Source: Rhizobiales bacterium Ga0077525
Lineage (GTDB): Bacteria > Pseudomonadota > Alphaproteobacteria > Rhizobiales > Xanthobacteraceae
Direction of reading: 5' to 3'
NCBI GenBank assembly: GCA_001464835.1
Contig: LNDS01000018.1
Coordinates: forward strand, 1-39,725
DNA length: 39,725 nt
Position 1 is the stretch's first letter. The number at the start of each line of letters is the position of its first letter. This document shows, piece after piece, positions 23,221 to 30,399 of this stretch. The position numbers and the translations under genes are program-made. The notes under the pieces were generated by a model, which had not been told where the DNA came from, ran no database searches, and saw nothing but the letters and a program-made list of their open reading frames with translations.

Positions 23221-24039
23221 TTATGCCGCCTGCGCGCCGGCCTCGTCGGTGATGACCTTGAAGCCGACCATGGTGCAGGGACCGAACGACGTAACGATGG
23301 CGACGTCGGTGGCGTCTCTCCCGCGCGCCATCAGAATGCGGCCGATGCGCGGCACGCGGTGGCGGGCATCGAACGTGTACCAGCGGCCGCCGAGAAAAAC
23401 CTCGAACCAGGCGCTGAAATCCATCGGCGCCGGATCGCGCGGCACGCCGATGTCACCAAGATAGCCGGTGCAGTAACGCGCCGGAATATTCATGCAGCGG
23501 CACAAGGTGATGGCGAGGTGCGCGAAGTCGCGGCAGACGCCGCGCTGTTCGTTATTGGCATCCCACGCGGTTTTCATCGGGCTGGCGTGTTCATAGCCGA
23601 AGGTGATGCGCTCATGGGTGTAATCGACGATCGCCTGCACCAGCGGCCAGCCTTTCGGCAAATGGCCGAACAACTGCCACGCCGTGTTCGACAGTCTGTC
23701 GGTCTCGCAGTAGCGGCTGCCGAGCAGATAGACCAGCACGTCGACCGGCAAATCCTCGAGCCGGTGCTGTTGCGCATCGGGCGCGACGTCGTCGTGCAGG
23801 CCGGTATCGTTCACCAGGAAATCGGCCGAGAACGTGGTGCGGCCGGCCGGCGCGGTGACGACGTGGCAGAAGTTGCCGAACGTGTCGTGATAGGTGTTGA
23901 CCGGAATGCGCGGGTCCATGCGGATGCGGTCCGTCGTGACCAGATCGTGCGCGCGGGTCGAATGCACGCTCAATTGCAGGATCATCGGCGTCGGCGCCGG
24001 ACACTGATAGGAAATTTCGTAGCCGGCGCGGATCTGCAT
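23221..24039 (-). CDS. transglutaminase-like (COG1305) protein 1, non-canonical His position
   Basis: This 272-residue protein of the transglutaminase-like/cysteine protease superfamily has an N-terminal beta domain to about residue 150 and a core with Cys169 (QRGVCRDFAHLAI) and Asp224 (YTFDARH). The site usually holding the catalytic His (H-A-W) reads DFSAWFEV, with Ser209, so the classical triad is incomplete unless another His acts (His227 is near). It is 60-70% alike by eye to the next gene, with the same register, so the two are a tandem duplication. GGAG lies 11 bases before the ATG. Export is not predicted. Roles may be peptide cleavage or cross-linking, but activity is doubtful. Confidence 0.85.
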   Translation of the reverse strand: MQIRAGYEISYQCPAPTPMILQLSVHSTRAHDLVTTDRIRMDPRIPVNTYHDTFGNFCHVVTAPAGRTTFSADFLVNDTGLHDDVAPDAQQHRLEDLPVDVLVYLLGSRYCETDRLSNTAWQLFGHLPKGWPLVQAIVDYTHERITFGYEHASPMKTAWDANNEQRGVCRDFAHLAITLCRCMNIPARYCTGYLGDIGVPRDPAPMDFSAWFEVFLGGRWYTFDARHRVPRIGRILMARGRDATDVAIVTSFGPCTMVGFKVITDEAGAQAA

Positions 24040-24082
24040 CGAAACTCAAGCTCCAGGTTTTGGAGGTTACCGAAGGCTGGAT

Positions 24083-24107
24083 AAGCCTGTTTCGGCAACA
24101 AAGTTCC
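24083..24107 (-). promoter_or_regulatory. EcfG/RpoE2-like promoter before transglutaminase-like gene 1
   Basis: On the minus strand GGAAC is followed by 18 bases and TT (the -10 half reads CTT rather than GTT), matching GGAAC-N18/19-TT of the alphaproteobacterial general-stress sigma factor. The start codon is about 44 bases downstream. The same sequence GGAACTTT-T-GCC recurs before gene 2 at nearly the same distance. Confidence 0.35.
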
Positions 24108-24196
24108 GGCAAAACATCCCATGCGTCGCACGGCCACGCGCCCATGTAAAAACACACACCGCGTTGCATCAATTATCGGCAGATGCCTTTTAAACG

Positions 24197-25018
24197 TCAG
24201 GCGTCGGCGGGCGCCTCGGCGTCATCGGTGATGACTTTGAATCCGGTCATGGTGTTGGGACCGAACGAGGTGACGATGGCGACGTCGGTGGCGTCGCGCC
24301 CGCGCGCCATCAGAATGCGGCCGAGGCGTGGCACATTGTTGCGCGGGTCGAAGATGTGCCAGGCGCCGCCGAGATAGACTTCCATCCAGGCGGCGAAATC
24401 GCCGGCCGGCCAGGGTTTCGGCGTGCCCATATCACCGAGATAGCCGGTGCAATAACGCGCCGGAATGTTGAGGCAGCGACAGAACGTAATGGCGAGATGG
24501 GCGAAATCGCGGCAGACGCCCTTGCGCCTTTGGTGGACTTCATAAGCGCTCATCGTGGCGTCGGCGTCATTGTAGCCGAAGGTGATGTGATTGTGCGCGT
24601 AATCGCAGATCGCCTGTACCAGGCTCCAGCCGGCCGGCAAATGGCCGAACAGCTTCCAGGCGATGTCCGACATCCGGTCGGTTTCGCAATAGCGGCTGCC
24701 GAGCAGATAGATCAGCACGTCCGGCGGCAGATCCTGGAGTGCATGCTGCTTGGCATCGAGCACGATGGGATCCACCTTGCCGCTGTCCTGAATGAGGAAG
24801 TCGGTGGCGATGGTGAGCTTGCCCTTGGGCGCGGTGATGACGTGACAGAAATTGCCGAAGCTGTCGTGATAGGTGCGCGCCGGAATCGGCGGCGAAAACT
24901 TGATCTGGTCCCAGCTCAACAAATCCGGCGTACGCGACGGATGCACGCTCAATTCCAGGATCATCGGCGTCGGCTGCGGACACTCGTAAGTAATCTCAAA
25001 GCCCGCGCGGATTTTCAT
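24197..25018 (-). CDS. transglutaminase-like (COG1305) protein 2, non-canonical His position
   Basis: The 273-residue paralogue of gene 1 has Cys169 (RKGVCRDFAHLAI) and Asp224 (HIFDPRN) in the same register. The His position is Ala209 (GDFAAWMEV), and no His is near residue 227 (Asn instead). It thus lacks the catalytic histidine by this alignment. GGAG lies 5 bases before the ATG. An EcfG-like sequence lies upstream. The pair with gene 1 and the canonical gene 3 forms a set on one strand, but each appears to have its own promoter region. Function is unknown. Confidence 0.85.
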   Translation of the reverse strand: MKIRAGFEITYECPQPTPMILELSVHPSRTPDLLSWDQIKFSPPIPARTYHDSFGNFCHVITAPKGKLTIATDFLIQDSGKVDPIVLDAKQHALQDLPPDVLIYLLGSRYCETDRMSDIAWKLFGHLPAGWSLVQAICDYAHNHITFGYNDADATMSAYEVHQRRKGVCRDFAHLAITFCRCLNIPARYCTGYLGDMGTPKPWPAGDFAAWMEVYLGGAWHIFDPRNNVPRLGRILMARGRDATDVAIVTSFGPNTMTGFKVITDDAEAPADA

Positions 25019-25064
25019 ACAAACTCCATCACCCGCGCTGGCAAAGGCCGGCCGGGTGGATGCT

Positions 25065-25090
25065 AATGGAACTACAGGCGATAAAGTTCC
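25065..25090 (-). promoter_or_regulatory. EcfG/RpoE2-like promoter before transglutaminase-like gene 2
   Basis: On the minus strand GGAAC-N19-TT (the -10 half reads ATT) lies about 47 bases upstream of the start. It also forms an inverted repeat with a second GGAAC on the plus strand (GGAAC-N13-GTTCC). The match in -35 sequence and distance to gene 1 supports function. Confidence 0.3.
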
Positions 25091-25126
25091 ATCGTAGCGG
25101 AGTTGACGGAGAAAAGCGCGTTATTG

Positions 25127-25990
25127 TTATGCGCCGGCGGCGGCGACGCGCACCGCCACCTTCATGGCGATCTGGTCGGCGGAGCGGCCGAAATAGCTGC
25201 CCTGCAAGGGGATCGCCTCGCGCGGATCGTTGACCACGGCGATGCGCACCAGGTTTTTGTTGCCGACCGTGCCGCTCGACGGATCGAAATCGACCCAGCC
25301 CGGACCGGGCACATAGACCTGCGCCCAGGCGTGCGTATTGCCGCCGTCGAGCACGGCTTCGTCGGCGTCGCCATCGCTCGGCAGATAGAGATAACCGGAG
25401 ACGAAGCGGGCGGCGAAGCCGAGATGGCTCAACGCCGCGATCATCAGCAGCGCGTGATCGCGGCAGGCGCCGCTGGCCAACGTGAGCGTCTGCTCCGGCG
25501 TCTGGATGCCCTTCTGGTGGCGCGCGGCGTGCTTGAACTTGGTCTTGATGGTCTGCGTCATGCCGACCAGGAGATCGTAGGTATCGGCGGTGCCGTCGGC
25601 GCGCAGGAAACCTTCGGCCCAGCTCTGTACCCGCGGATGCGCCTTGGCCGGCACCGCGACCGGGTGGTCGGCATCGCGCGCAAAGGGAAACACGCGGGCA
25701 TGATCGGCGATATCATGCGCGGCGAAATTCATCGCGGCGTGGTCGAGGCGGATGGTGCTCTCAAAGCGCAGCTCGGCGGCGCGGTCGTCGAACTCGGCGG
25801 TGGCGACGTGATTGCCGAGCTTGTCGCGCGTCCAGGACAACTTGCGCGGCTTGGGCGCGATGGCGAGTTCGGTGTCGAGGACGATCTGGTCGCCGTCGTC
25901 GCGGGGCCGCAGCATCATGCGATGTTCGCCAAAGGCGACCGGCTGACGGTAGTGGTAGGTGGTGACGTGCTTGATGACGAAAATCGGCAT
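25127..25990 (-). CDS. transglutaminase-like (COG1305) protein 3, canonical Cys-His-Asp
   Basis: The 287-residue protein has the bacterial transglutaminase N-terminal domain (HVTTYHYRQPVAFGEHRMML, residues 8-27) and a complete triad: Cys176 in SGACRDHALL, His220 in GGNTHAWAQVYVPG and Asp236 in VDFDPSSG. It should act as a cysteine peptidase or acyltransferase on a peptide or amide. It differs from genes 1 and 2 in sequence and is divergent from the N-formylglutamate amidohydrolase-family gene with about 100 bases between starts. In relatives, such genes lie with ATP-grasp and alpha-E proteins in predicted peptide-modification operons; those partners are not in view. Confidence 0.87.
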   Translation of the reverse strand: MPIFVIKHVTTYHYRQPVAFGEHRMMLRPRDDGDQIVLDTELAIAPKPRKLSWTRDKLGNHVATAEFDDRAAELRFESTIRLDHAAMNFAAHDIADHARVFPFARDADHPVAVPAKAHPRVQSWAEGFLRADGTADTYDLLVGMTQTIKTKFKHAARHQKGIQTPEQTLTLASGACRDHALLMIAALSHLGFAARFVSGYLYLPSDGDADEAVLDGGNTHAWAQVYVPGPGWVDFDPSSGTVGNKNLVRIAVVNDPREAIPLQGSYFGRSADQIAMKVAVRVAAAGA

Positions 25991-26091
25991 GCGGTCCCAA
26001 ATCGACTTGATTTGTTATAGATGCATAATCCTTGCCACTGAAAGCCCGGCCTGCGCCGCGTTCGGACATTTGAACAGAAATGAATTAACCA

Positions 26092-26895
26092 ATGGGTAAG
26101 ATTGAGCGTAATCAAGTTCACAACCTGATCGCGGAAGACGAGCCGGCGCCGGTGACCATCCACAATGCAGCGGGGCGTTCGCCGCTGTTGATCGTGGCCG
26201 ATCATGCGGGGATGCTGATACCGCGCGCGCTCGGCACGCTCGGCGTATCGGACACGGAACGCGCCCGCCACATCGGCTGGGACATCGGCATTGCGCCGGT
26301 CTGCCGGATGCTCGCCGACGCGCTCGACGCCTGCCTGATCCAGCAGAATTATTCGCGGCTGGTGATCGACTGCAACCGGCCGCCGGGCTCGGAGCAATCA
26401 ATGCCGGCGATCAGCGAACTGACGCCGATCCCGGGCAACGTGAATCTGAGCGATGCCGACAAGGCCGCGCGCATTTCAGAGATTTTCGAGCCGTATCACG
26501 CGGCGATCGCAAAGGAACTCGACCGCCGCAATCACGGCGGCCTGCCGGTGGCGCTGATCGCCATGCACAGCTTCACGCCGGTGTACAAAGGCGTGGCGCG
26601 GCCGTGGCATGCCGGCGTTCTGTACAATCGCGATGCGCGCTTCGCCCAAAGCCTGCGGCGGATGCTGGAGCGCGAGACCGGCCTCGTCGTCGGCGACAAC
26701 GAGCCGTACAGCGTCGACGATTTCACCGACCACACCATTCCGGTGCATGGCGAGCGCCGCGCGCTGCACCATATCGCCGTCGAAATCCGGCAAGACCTGA
26801 TTACCGACGAAGCCGGCCAGCGCGCCTGGGCCGAACGCATGGCCCGGCTGTTGCCGATCGCTTATCGGGAGATTTTGACGGCACCCATGGCGTAA
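26092..26895 (+). CDS. N-formylglutamate amidohydrolase family protein
   Basis: This 267-residue protein has the family start SPLLIVADHAGMLIPRALG, the segment QQNYSRLVIDCNRPP, and MHSFTPVYKG, with metal-binding His and Asp/Glu residues expected in those stretches. Known members release glutamate from N-formylglutamate in histidine breakdown; paralogues act on other acylated amino acids. No hut genes are nearby. The start ATG is weakly supported by its upstream sequence. Divergent pairing with a transglutaminase-like gene is common in this lineage and suggests a peptide- or amide-trimming role here instead. A long palindrome follows the stop. Confidence 0.83.
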   Translation: MGKIERNQVHNLIAEDEPAPVTIHNAAGRSPLLIVADHAGMLIPRALGTLGVSDTERARHIGWDIGIAPVCRMLADALDACLIQQNYSRLVIDCNRPPGSEQSMPAISELTPIPGNVNLSDADKAARISEIFEPYHAAIAKELDRRNHGGLPVALIAMHSFTPVYKGVARPWHAGVLYNRDARFAQSLRRMLERETGLVVGDNEPYSVDDFTDHTIPVHGERRALHHIAVEIRQDLITDEAGQRAWAERMARLLPIAYREILTAPMA

Positions 26896-26928
26896 TCAGA
26901 AAGGCGTCACGCCGCTGACCACTCATTT

Positions 26929-26968
26929 CCGTCATGGCCGGGCTGAACAACAAGCCCGGCCATGACGG
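26929..26968. repeat. 16-bp-stem palindrome (family D, terminator-like)
   Basis: ccgtcatggccgggct and agcccggccatgacgg form a perfect 16-bp stem with an 8-base loop, about 34 bases after the amidohydrolase gene. The CGTCATGGCCGGG word is widespread in Bradyrhizobium-like genomes. It lacks a T-tract but could stop or protect the transcript. Confidence 0.65.
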
Positions 26969-27087
26969 AGAAATAATTCATTATTCAACCTGCCTGACGC
27001 CGGGCTATCCCGCCCCGCCCCACAAAGCCCACATTGCCACGGACTAGATTGGCGCTAGCATTGGCGCTCGAACAACCGGGATGGGCC

Positions 27088-28578
27088 ATGAAAACCGCTT
27101 CGCTGCTGCGTATCGCCGCCGTGCTGCTGTTTACCGCCGGCGCCGCCATGGTGCAGGACAGACCGCAAGCCCAAGAGCAAAAGGCCCAAGAGCAGAAGCG
27201 CGAACCGGCGCAGAACATCCTGCGCCTGCTGCCGGCGGATTCAGTCAGTGAAAAAACAATCACCACAGCGCAAGGCAACCTCACTTATACCGCTACCGCC
27301 GGCACGCTGGCTTTCTACGACCAGCAGGGCAACCAGAGCGCCTCGGTCTATTACACCGCCTATGTGGTCAAGGGCGCCAACAGGCCGGTGACCTTCGGTT
27401 TCAATGGCGGTCCCGGCGCGGCCTCGGCCTATTTGCATCTGGGCCTGGTCGGCCCGCGCATTCTCGAGCTCGGGCCCGATGGCCACGACGCCGCGCGCGC
27501 CACCTTGCGCGACAATCCGGAAACCTGGCTGCGCTTCACCGATGTGGTGATGATCGATCCGATCGGCACCGGCTGGAGCCGCGCCGCCAAGAGCGACGAC
27601 GCGAAAGGCTTCTGGAGCGTCAACAGCGACGCCAACGCCATGGCCAAGGCGATCTCGCTTTACGTCACGCACAACAATCGCGGCGGCTCGCCGAAATTCC
27701 TGCTCGGCGAAAGCTACGGCGGCTTGCGCGCGGTGAAGACGGCGCGCGCGCTGCTGCGCGATCAGGGCCTCGCCGTGTCAGGGCTCATCCTGCTGTCGCC
27801 GCTCCTGGAAGGCTGGCTGACGTTCGGCGACGACAATTCGGCGCTGCGCGCGGCGCTGCAACTGCCGTCGCTGGCGGCGGCCGAACTGGAACGCAAGAAG
27901 GCCTTCACTCTCGAGGCCCAGATGGCGGCGGAGAAATTCGCCATGACCGAGTATCTGACGACGCTCGCAGTGCGGCCGCCAGAGGGCGATGCGGCCGGAT
28001 CGTTCTACGCGCGCGTGGCGGACATTGCCGGCCTGCCGGAATCAACCGTGCGGCAGTCGCGCGGCTTCATCAACGATTTCGTCAAGAGCCTGCGCATCGG
28101 CAAAATCGTCAGCCGCTACGACGCCGATTTCGCGGTCGACGATCCATTTCCAGACCGGAGCACGGCGCGCGGCGGCGATCCGGTGCTCGACGGCGTGACG
28201 CGCGCCTATGGCGGCGGCTTTGCCGACTACGCCCGCAACGAACTCGGCTTCAAGACCGAAATGACCTATACGCTGCTCGCCAACGACGTGAACCGCGCAT
28301 GGGACTGGCACGGCAGCCGCTTCCAGACCGGCACCGAAGACGACATACGCACGCTGCTGGCGTTCTCGCCGTCGTTCAAGATTCTGGTCGCGCATGGCTA
28401 TAGCGACATGGTCACGCCTTACGGCATGACGCGCTATGTGCTCGACCACATTCCGCAGATCGGCGCCGCCGGCCGCGTCCGGCTCAATCTCTATCGTGGC
28501 GGCCACATGTTTTATATTGCCCCGCAGGAACGCAAGGCGTTCAGCGACGACGCGGCGGCATTCTTTCGCGCCGACTAA
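27088..28578 (+). CDS. exported S10-family serine carboxypeptidase-like protein
   Basis: The 496-residue protein starts at the ATG at 27088 with signal peptide MKTASLLRIAAVLLFTAGAA; an upstream frame to 27034 would hide the signal. Family S10 residues are present: oxyanion segment FGFNGGPGAASAYLHLGLVG, nucleophile Ser209 (GESYGGLRA), Asp in HGYSDMVTPYG and His in GGHMFYI. It should cleave C-terminal residues from peptides outside the cytoplasm. A short low-complexity stretch QEQKAQEQKREP follows the signal. Two copies of ATTGGCGCT, 12 bases apart, lie 20-40 bases before the start and might bind a regulator. It is alone, between the amidohydrolase-family gene and the Mo-enzyme operon. Confidence 0.85.
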   Translation: MKTASLLRIAAVLLFTAGAAMVQDRPQAQEQKAQEQKREPAQNILRLLPADSVSEKTITTAQGNLTYTATAGTLAFYDQQGNQSASVYYTAYVVKGANRPVTFGFNGGPGAASAYLHLGLVGPRILELGPDGHDAARATLRDNPETWLRFTDVVMIDPIGTGWSRAAKSDDAKGFWSVNSDANAMAKAISLYVTHNNRGGSPKFLLGESYGGLRAVKTARALLRDQGLAVSGLILLSPLLEGWLTFGDDNSALRAALQLPSLAAAELERKKAFTLEAQMAAEKFAMTEYLTTLAVRPPEGDAAGSFYARVADIAGLPESTVRQSRGFINDFVKSLRIGKIVSRYDADFAVDDPFPDRSTARGGDPVLDGVTRAYGGGFADYARNELGFKTEMTYTLLANDVNRAWDWHGSRFQTGTEDDIRTLLAFSPSFKILVAHGYSDMVTPYGMTRYVLDHIPQIGAAGRVRLNLYRGGHMFYIAPQERKAFSDDAAAFFRAD

Positions 28579-28616
28579 CACGGCATACGCCGAACTTTAG
28601 TTCAAAATAATTGCAA

Positions 28617-28642
28617 GGAACGTTCCGCACAGCCGGAGCGTT
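28617..28642 (+). promoter_or_regulatory. EcfG/RpoE2-like promoter upstream of the Mo-oxidoreductase operon
   Basis: GGAAC at 28617-28621 is followed by 17 bases and CGTT at 28639-28642, a full match to GGAAC-N16/17-CGTT. GGAAC also forms the palindrome GGAACGTTCC. The predicted start is about 60 bases before the first gene of the operon. Confidence 0.45.
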
Positions 28643-28711
28643 CAGCTTGCATGATTATTCGCCGGTGCCCCCGTCTATGGCAACGCACCGGCCTCATCAC
28701 AGGCACTCCTC

Positions 28712-29350
28712 ATGCGGAACTCCAACGATGGCGAGGGTTCCAGGTCGGGCAGCGCGAATGGTTCCGGTTGGAGCCGCCGGACTTTCCTCGGAACTTCCTT
28801 TGGCTCGACCGTGGCGGTCGTCGCGCTGCGCGATACAGGTAACGCGCAATCGCCAGCGGCAGCGGCCAGTCCGCGCGACAAGATCGCCGTCTCTCTTAAC
28901 ATCAACGGCAAGCCGCACGACCTTAGTCTCGACAGCCGCACCACGCTGCTCGACGCGCTGCGCGAGCACATCGGCCTCACCGGCTCCAAGAAAGGCTGCG
29001 ACCAGGGCCAGTGCGGCGCCTACACCGTGATGGTGGACGGCCAGCGCGTGCTCGGCTGCCTGATATTGGCGGCGGCCGTGCAAGGCAAGGAAGTCACCAC
29101 CATCGAAGGCCTCACCGGCGCCAACGGCGCACTGCACCCGATGCAGCAGGCCTTCGCCGAGCACGACGCTTTCCAGTGCGGCTATTGCACGCCGGGCCAG
29201 ATCATGTCGGCGGTCGCCTGCGTCAAGGAAGGCCACGCCAACAGCGCCGACGAGGTGCGCGAATACATGAGCGGCAATCTGTGTCGCTGCGCCGCCTACC
29301 CCAACATCGTCGATGCCGTACTCGACGCCAAGACCAAAATGGAGGCCTGA
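28712..29350 (+). CDS. paoA: periplasmic 2Fe-2S subunit of a PaoABC-like oxidoreductase, cluster cysteine changed
   Basis: This 212-residue protein has a Tat signal (SRRTFLGTSFG, residues 21-31), so it carries the complex to the periplasm. The C-terminal cluster motif is normal: CGYC then NLCRCAAYPN. The N-terminal plant-type cluster needs Cys-x4-Cys-x2-Cys ... Cys; here it reads GCDQGQCGAYTV...GCLILA, with Tyr104 (TAC, 29021-29023) where Cys is expected. Only three of the four ligands remain, so cluster assembly or potential is probably altered. It heads a three-gene operon equivalent to paoABC (yagTSR); the reading frame is otherwise intact. Symbol is by family, not verified. Confidence 0.87.
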   Translation: MRNSNDGEGSRSGSANGSGWSRRTFLGTSFGSTVAVVALRDTGNAQSPAAAASPRDKIAVSLNINGKPHDLSLDSRTTLLDALREHIGLTGSKKGCDQGQCGAYTVMVDGQRVLGCLILAAAVQGKEVTTIEGLTGANGALHPMQQAFAEHDAFQCGYCTPGQIMSAVACVKEGHANSADEVREYMSGNLCRCAAYPNIVDAVLDAKTKMEA

Positions 29351-29352
29351 GC

Positions 29353-30384
29353 ATGCGGCCTTTCCATTATGTCAAAGCCAACGATCTGCCGGGCGCGCTG
29401 CAAGCTTTCGCGCCGCAGAACGACCCGACCAACGCCGCGCCGTCGGTCAACGCTGCCACGCAGTATCTCGCCGGCGGCACGACCTTGATCGACTTGATGA
29501 AGCTCGACGTGATGCGGCCGGCGACCGTCACCGACATCAACGCGCTGGATCAATCGAAAGCCGGCCAGATCGAGTTCGGCGACAATGGCCTGCGACTCGG
29601 CGCCCTGGTGCGCATGTCGCAAGCGGCCGACCATGAGGCGGTGAAATCCAACTTCCCGGTGATTGCGCAATCGCTGCAACTGGCGGCCAGCGCGCAAATC
29701 CGCAACATGGCCTCGCTCGGCGGCAATGTGCTTCAGCGCACGCGCTGTACCTATTTCCGCGACACGTCCTACGACAATTGCAACAAGCGCAATCCCGGCT
29801 CCGGCTGCGCGGCGATGGACGGCATGAACCGCAATCTCGCGGTGCTCGGCACGTCGAATGACTGCATTGCCAGTTACCCCGGCGATTTCGCCCAGGCCTT
29901 GATCGCACTCGACGCCATGGTCGAGATCGCCGGCTCCGCCGGCACGCGCATGATGCCTTTCGCCCAATTGCATCGCGCACCGGGCTCGACGCCGCAGATC
30001 GAGACGACGCTCACGCAAGGCGAACTGATTACCGCGTTCCAAATTCCGAACCTGCCCTGGGGCAAACGCTCGCTCTATCTGAAAATCCGTGACCGCGCCT
30101 CCTACGAGTTCGCGCTGGCCTCGGCGGCGATCGCGCTCGATCTCGACAATGGCACGGTGCGCGATGTGCGCATCGCGCTCGGCGGCGTCAGCGCCCAGCC
30201 ATGGCGCGCGGCGGAGGCAGAAGCGCTGCTCAAAGGCAAGCCGATCGACGACACCATGCTGCTGGCCGCCGCCGACAAGGCCTTCGAAGGCGCGCGGCCG
30301 AAAAAGCACAACGCCTTCAAGGTGCAGCTCGGCAAGGCGACCTTGATGCGCGCGTTGCGCGATGCCGCCACGATGACGATCTAA
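29353..30384 (+). CDS. paoB: FAD subunit of a PaoABC-like oxidoreductase with a 4Fe-4S cysteine set
   Basis: This 343-residue flavoprotein links the two clusters to the molybdenum subunit. It shows the FAD-binding start YLAGGTTLIDLMKL and the segment MASLGGNVLQRTRC. Four cysteines, Cys132, Cys143, Cys152 and Cys171, match the extra 4Fe-4S site that distinguishes PaoB from ordinary xanthine-dehydrogenase FAD subunits. The ATG at 29353 follows GGAGG at 29341-29345, just after the PaoA stop. It has no signal of its own, so export with PaoA is expected. Length is normal. Confidence 0.87.
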   Translation: MRPFHYVKANDLPGALQAFAPQNDPTNAAPSVNAATQYLAGGTTLIDLMKLDVMRPATVTDINALDQSKAGQIEFGDNGLRLGALVRMSQAADHEAVKSNFPVIAQSLQLAASAQIRNMASLGGNVLQRTRCTYFRDTSYDNCNKRNPGSGCAAMDGMNRNLAVLGTSNDCIASYPGDFAQALIALDAMVEIAGSAGTRMMPFAQLHRAPGSTPQIETTLTQGELITAFQIPNLPWGKRSLYLKIRDRASYEFALASAAIALDLDNGTVRDVRIALGGVSAQPWRAAEAEALLKGKPIDDTMLLAAADKAFEGARPKKHNAFKVQLGKATLMRALRDAATMTI

Positions 30385-30399
30385 GTCAGGAATCCCACC

